NCBI GenBank assembly: GCA_018402615.1
Contig: JAGYIH010000010.1
Location: 1-26,174, forward strand
Reading direction: 5' to 3'
Source of the DNA: Aquiluna sp.
GTDB lineage: Bacteria > Actinomycetota > Actinomycetes > Actinomycetales > Microbacteriaceae
Length of the DNA: 26,174 nucleotides
Each line of letters begins with the position of its first letter. Positions within the stretch are counted from its first letter, which is position 1. Shown here in pieces: positions 23,444-26,174 of the stretch. The position numbers and the translations under genes were made by a program. The notes below the pieces were generated by a model, which was not told where the DNA came from, searched no databases, and worked only from the letters and a program-made list of their open reading frames with translations.

Positions 23444-24179
23444 ACCCAATGGACGCGCCGATGATGCGATGAGAACCGTGAGTTTCGAGCGAGGTTTCAC
23501 CATTTACGCGGAGGGCTCCTGCTTGGTGTCATTTGGCAATACCAAGGTTTTGTGTAACGCATCTTTTACTCCAGGTGTTCCAAGGTTCAAGAAGGATTCT
23601 GGGGAAGGTTGGGTCACAGCCGAGTATTCAATGCTTCCTAGAGCCACTCACGACCGCTCCGATCGTGAGAGCGTAAAGGGCAAAATCGGTGGGCGGACTC
23701 ATGAAATTTCGCGGCTGATTGGAAGGTCACTTCGAGCCGTAATTGATTACAAGGCGCTTGGGGAAAACACCATCGTTATTGATTGCGATGTTATTCAGGC
23801 GGATGGTGGAACAAGGACGGCTGCAATCACCGGAGCGTTCGTTGCCCTAGCAGATGCAATTGCCTGGGCAAAGACTCAGGGGCACATTGCCAAAAGCGCC
23901 AAACCAATCATCGATACCGTCTCTGCCATCTCGGTCGGAATAGTCGACGGGGTTGCAGTTTCCGACCTTGAGTACGTTGAGGACGTGCGGGCAGACACCG
24001 ACATGAACGTAGTTGTCACGGGCCGAGGTCTATTCGTTGAGGTTCAGGGGACCGCAGAGGCAAATCCCTTTGACCGCGATGAGCTCAACCGGCTGTTGGA
24101 GCTGGCGCTTGACTCGAATCTAGAGCTCAGCCGCCTGCAGATTGAAGTTTTGGGCAAAAGCCTGGAGCTGAAGCAGTGA
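23436..24179 (+). CDS. rph: Ribonuclease PH
   Basis: A 247-residue phosphorolytic 3'-5' exoribonuclease that trims tRNA precursors up to the CCA end using phosphate as co-substrate, active as a ring hexamer. The family core is complete: [14 protein letters not shown], the [11 protein letters not shown] loop and [18 protein letters not shown] (RNA and phosphate binding), [16 protein letters not shown] (active site), and [17 protein letters not shown]. Length is normal. The ATG is eight bases inside murI, with AAGGA (23424-23428) seven bases before it, so it has its own ribosome binding site despite the overlap. It overlaps rdgB by four bases (GTGA). Trimming is relevant to both tRNAs of this window, one with and one without an encoded CCA. 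Confidence 0.96.
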   Translation: MTRPNGRADDAMRTVSFERGFTIYAEGSCLVSFGNTKVLCNASFTPGVPRFKKDSGEGWVTAEYSMLPRATHDRSDRESVKGKIGGRTHEISRLIGRSLRAVIDYKALGENTIVIDCDVIQADGGTRTAAITGAFVALADAIAWAKTQGHIAKSAKPIIDTVSAISVGIVDGVAVSDLEYVEDVRADTDMNVVVTGRGLFVEVQGTAEANPFDRDELNRLLELALDSNLELSRLQIEVLGKSLELKQ

Positions 24180-24751
24180 AATTGGTTTTTGCAACCGGCA
24201 ATGAGCACAAGGTCTCAGAGGCTCAGCTAATTCTTGGGAGCAAAATTCCTTCCTTGGAAATCATCCCTCACGACGGCAGTGAACCGGTTGAATCCGGCGT
24301 CACCTTCTTGGAAAATGCACTTATCAAAGCCAGGGCGGCATTTACCGCAACCGGGCAGTCTGCATTTGCGGATGATTCTGGGTTGGCGGTTGAGGTAATG
24401 GGCGGTGCTCCTGGGATCTTTTCGGCAATCTGGTCCGGGACGCGTTCTGATCAGGTGAATCGGGATTTGCTGCTGGAGCAGTTACGGGATATTCCAAGCC
24501 AACACAGAGGTGCAGCGTTTATCTGCACCATCGCACTTGTTGAGTCAGAGGGGGAGACTAGTTTCACCGGGGTCTGGCCGGGTCGAATAGCTCTTGAAGC
24601 TGCTGGGTCAAATGGCTTTGGCTATGACCCGGTATTTATCCCAGAGGGCTTTGAGGTCACATCGGCCCAGTTGGAGTCTGAGGTGAAGTCAAGTTTTTCT
24701 CACCGAGCAATGGCAATGCAGCAAATGGCTGAGTTTCTCAACGATCGTTAG
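24176..24751 (+). CDS. rdgB: dITP/XTP pyrophosphatase (RdgB/HAM1)
   Basis: A 191-residue nucleotide-pool cleaning enzyme that hydrolyses dITP, ITP and XTP to the monophosphate and pyrophosphate, preventing incorporation of deaminated purines. Motifs: [12 protein letters not shown] at the N-terminus (substrate binding), [21 protein letters not shown] with the catalytic D67, GFGYDPVF and SHRAMAM (base recognition). Normal length. It starts at GTG overlapping the rph stop as GTGA, the tightest coupling in this operon, with GGAG about eight bases upstream. The stop is only three bases from the 3' end of the opposing tRNA-Arg gene, and no terminator is visible between them. Confidence 0.96.
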   Translation: MKLVFATGNEHKVSEAQLILGSKIPSLEIIPHDGSEPVESGVTFLENALIKARAAFTATGQSAFADDSGLAVEVMGGAPGIFSAIWSGTRSDQVNRDLLLEQLRDIPSQHRGAAFICTIALVESEGETSFTGVWPGRIALEAAGSNGFGYDPVFIPEGFEVTSAQLESEVKSSFSHRAMAMQQMAEFLNDR

Positions 24752-24754
24752 GCG

Positions 24755-24826
24755 CGCCCCCAGCAGGATTCGAACCTGCGCTCCCGCCTCCGGAGGGCGG
24801 TGCTCTATCCCCTGAGCTATGGGGGC
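24755..24826 (-). tRNA. tRNA-Arg (CCG)
   Basis: A 72-nt cloverleaf on the minus strand, read from 24826: acceptor GCCCCCA pairs with TGGGGGC, D stem GCTC/GAGC, anticodon stem CCGCC/GGCGG around loop CTCCGGA (anticodon CCG, for CGG codons), four-base variable region, T stem GCAGG/CCTGC with loop TTCGAAT, discriminator G73. The next bases are CGC, so CCA is not encoded and must be added by nucleotidyltransferase. It lies beside argS, which would charge it, but on the opposite strand. Confidence 0.96.
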
Positions 24827-24839
24827 CCAGAATTTCCAA

Positions 24840-24845
24840 AGTCTA
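24840..24845 (-). promoter_or_regulatory. -10 element for tRNA-Arg
   Basis: TAGACT on the minus strand (24845-24840) lies thirteen bases before the mature tRNA 5' end, a suitable distance for a short precursor leader. The -35 is not clear. Confidence 0.4.
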
Positions 24846-24880
24846 ACATTCGACCCAACGCTCGACCTTTGGGAAACTGG

Positions 24881-24970
24881 CATGTATCGGGACATGGGTT
24901 TACTCTCCCAATGGCAGCCAACTGCTCAATGGTTTAGAGTTTTACCTCATAGCCGACGTTGGCTAAACCC
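24881..24970 (+). promoter_or_regulatory. Structured leader upstream of argS
   Basis: This region has several inverted repeats: CATGT/ACATG (24881-24896); AGCCAAC (24916-24922) with GTTGGCT (24958-24964); GGTTTAG (24931-24937) with CTAAACC (24963-24969); and GGGTTTA (24896-24902) with TAAACCC (24964-24970). The last three compete for the same 3' strand just before the ribosome binding site. An eight-codon ORF (24911-24937) ends inside one arm. Any regulatory role is inferred from structure alone. Confidence 0.35.
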
Positions 24971-24989
24971 CCCAAATTCAGGAAATCTC

Positions 24990-26174
24990 GTGACCCCAGA
25001 ACAACTTAGTCAGGCCATTAGGTCAGCCTTGGTTGCTCTGAACGCTGCCGGAGCAATTTCTGCTGATCTTGATGCCGTTGAGATAGTTGTTGAGCGTCCC
25101 AAGAACCGTGATCATGGTGACTGGGCAACCAATGTCGCGATGCAGCTGGGCGGAAAGATTGGCATGGCCCCACGCTCACTCGCAGATCTGATTGTGAAAG
25201 AGCTCTCCGCTTTTGAGGGTATTGAGGGCCTCGAGATTGCAGGGCCAGGGTTTATAAACATTTCGCTCTCTAATCTGGCAGCCGGGGCGCTCATAAAGAC
25301 AGTTGTTGATGCGGGTAAGAATTTTGGCCGCCTCGAGTCCATGGCTGGCGTGAAGCTAAACCTTGAGTTTGTGTCCGCAAACCCGACCGGACCGGTTCAC
25401 CTTGGTGGTGCGCGCTGGGCAGCGGTTGGGGATTCGCTTGCCAGGGTCTTTGAATTTTGCGGCGCAGCGGTGACAAGGGAGTACTACTTCAACGATCACG
25501 GAGCGCAGATTGACCGCTTCTCCAGGTCGTTGTTGGCAGCGGCTAAATCAGACGCAGCTCCAGAAGGCGGCTACGCGGGTGAGTACATAAACGACATCGC
25601 GCAGGCCGTGGTGAAGCTGGAAGCCGATGTTCTCAGCCAGACTGATGCGCAAGCCCAAGAGACTTTCAGGGCACGAGGCGTGGATCTGATGTTCACCCAC
25701 ATCCGGGAATCCCTTGAGGAATTTGGTGTCCACTTTGACGTCTATTTCCACGAGAACTCGCTCTACGAGTCTGGTGCTGTGCAAAAGGCAATCCAGAAGC
25801 TTCAGGCGCTGGGTCACATGTATGAATCAGAAGGGGCACTTTGGTTGCGCTCCTCCGACTTTGGAGATGACCGAGACCGCGTGGTTTTGAAATCAGATGG
25901 TGAAGCCGCCTACATCGCGGGAGATATCGCGTACTACCTCGACAAGCGCGATCGGGGCTTTGACCGTTGCATCTACATGCTCGGTGCCGATCATCACGGC
26001 TACGTGCCAAGGATGTATGCCCTGTGTCAGGCTTTTGGGGATGAGCCCGGCAAGAACATGGAGATTTTGATTGGTCAGATGGTAAATCTTGTCAAGGACG
26101 GAGAGCCGGTGCGAATGTCGAAGCGCGCTGGCAATGTCGTGACCATGGACGACCTTGTCGAGTTGGTTGGCATC
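24990..26174 (+). CDS. argS: Arginyl-tRNA synthetase, 3'-truncated by window end
   Basis: The first 395 residues of class I arginyl-tRNA synthetase, which attaches arginine to tRNA-Arg in the cytoplasm; the frame runs off the window. The N-terminal tRNA-recognition domain has VERPKNRDHGDWATNVA and IAGPGFINISL. The active site has EFVSANPTGPVHLGG, where HLGG replaces the textbook HIGH as in many actinobacterial ArgS, then YYFNDHGAQIDRF and LGADHHGY, and RMSKRAGN as the KMSKS motif. The start is GTG at 24990 with AGGA about six bases upstream; homologues begin at this point. The frame stays open upstream to ATG 24882 and beyond, but that extension does not look like ArgS. Confidence 0.94.
   Translation, partial: MTPEQLSQAIRSALVALNAAGAISADLDAVEIVVERPKNRDHGDWATNVAMQLGGKIGMAPRSLADLIVKELSAFEGIEGLEIAGPGFINISLSNLAAGALIKTVVDAGKNFGRLESMAGVKLNLEFVSANPTGPVHLGGARWAAVGDSLARVFEFCGAAVTREYYFNDHGAQIDRFSRSLLAAAKSDAAPEGGYAGEYINDIAQAVVKLEADVLSQTDAQAQETFRARGVDLMFTHIRESLEEFGVHFDVYFHENSLYESGAVQKAIQKLQALGHMYESEGALWLRSSDFGDDRDRVVLKSDGEAAYIAGDIAYYLDKRDRGFDRCIYMLGADHHGYVPRMYALCQAFGDEPGKNMEILIGQMVNLVKDGEPVRMSKRAGNVVTMDDLVELVGI

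Noticed and set aside
24882..24989. N-terminally extended ArgS from ATG 24882, in frame with the synthetase
   Set aside because: The added residues do not resemble ArgS, and GTG 24990 has a ribosome binding site and matches where homologues begin.
24827..24989. T-box riboswitch upstream of argS
   Set aside because: I could not find the conserved T-box antiterminator sequence or a following intrinsic terminator; only competing inverted repeats are visible.
1..26174. LexA (SOS) boxes, insertion sequences, CRISPR repeats, attachment sites
   Set aside because: No TCGAAC-N4-GTTCGA type box was seen upstream of the repair genes, and no transposase, terminal inverted repeats or regularly spaced repeats were found by reading.

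Overview
The window is a contiguous piece of an actinobacterial chromosome. Gene content and order (AdnA-AdnB, phosphotransferase-like gene, UvrD2-like helicase, ThiF-like gene, zincin_2 protein, YlbL-like PDZ protease, UPF0182, DUF3107, DUF3039) are those of Microbacteriaceae and their relatives. The moderate GC (mid-fifties by eye, not measured), shortened repair proteins and very tight packing suggest a streamlined lineage such as the small planktonic Luna-type Microbacteriaceae (Rhodoluna/Aquiluna-like); that placement is inference. By my coordinates only about 0.8 kb of 26.2 kb lies outside genes. No mobile element, phage gene, CRISPR array or rRNA was seen.

Layout. 1-3.5 kb: 3' part of a PHP-domain phosphoesterase, a DEAD-box RNA helicase facing it, a ferritin-like-fold protein, a three-helix membrane protein and DUF3107. 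3.5-12.1 kb: a DNA-repair block with the AdnA and AdnB subunits of the actinobacterial double-strand-break helicase-nuclease, an APH-fold protein that has lost its kinase residues, and a short UvrD2-like helicase. 12.1-14.4 kb (minus strand): a ThiF/E1-like protein and a zincin_2-family protein that lacks an expected histidine. 14.5-18.5 kb: a membrane-anchored YlbL-type PDZ/Lon-like Ser-Lys protease followed directly by a UPF0182 seven-helix membrane protein. 18.5-18.6 kb: initiator tRNA-fMet and the only clear intrinsic terminator. 18.7-21.3 kb: two small lipoprotein-like genes, an HtrA-type S1C protease and DUF3039. 21.3-24.8 kb: pncB (minus) divergent from a murI-rph-rdgB operon (plus). 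24.8-26.2 kb: tRNA-Arg(CCG) on the minus strand and the 5' two thirds of argS.

How it works together. The genes serve housekeeping functions: double-strand-break resection and repair (AdnAB, UvrD2), RNA remodelling and processing (DEAD helicase, RNase PH, tRNAs, ArgS), envelope and protein quality control (YlbL-like, UPF0182, HtrA, lipoproteins), peptidoglycan precursor supply (MurI), NAD salvage (PncB) and nucleotide-pool cleaning (RdgB).

The most notable patterns are genome-wide in style rather than one new system. Nine starts sit 6-8 nt downstream of a TAnnnT -10 box, implying leaderless mRNAs. All five convergent protein-gene pairs overlap at their 3' ends. Eleven of 21 visible starts are GTG or TTG. 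Several conserved proteins have lost signature residues: AdnA motor and Fe-S cysteine, the APH-like kinase triad, and the zincin_2 histidine. I did not find a convincing unknown defence or mobile system. The best leads for something new are the pseudokinase inside the repair block, the coupled lipoprotein pair and the structured argS leader.
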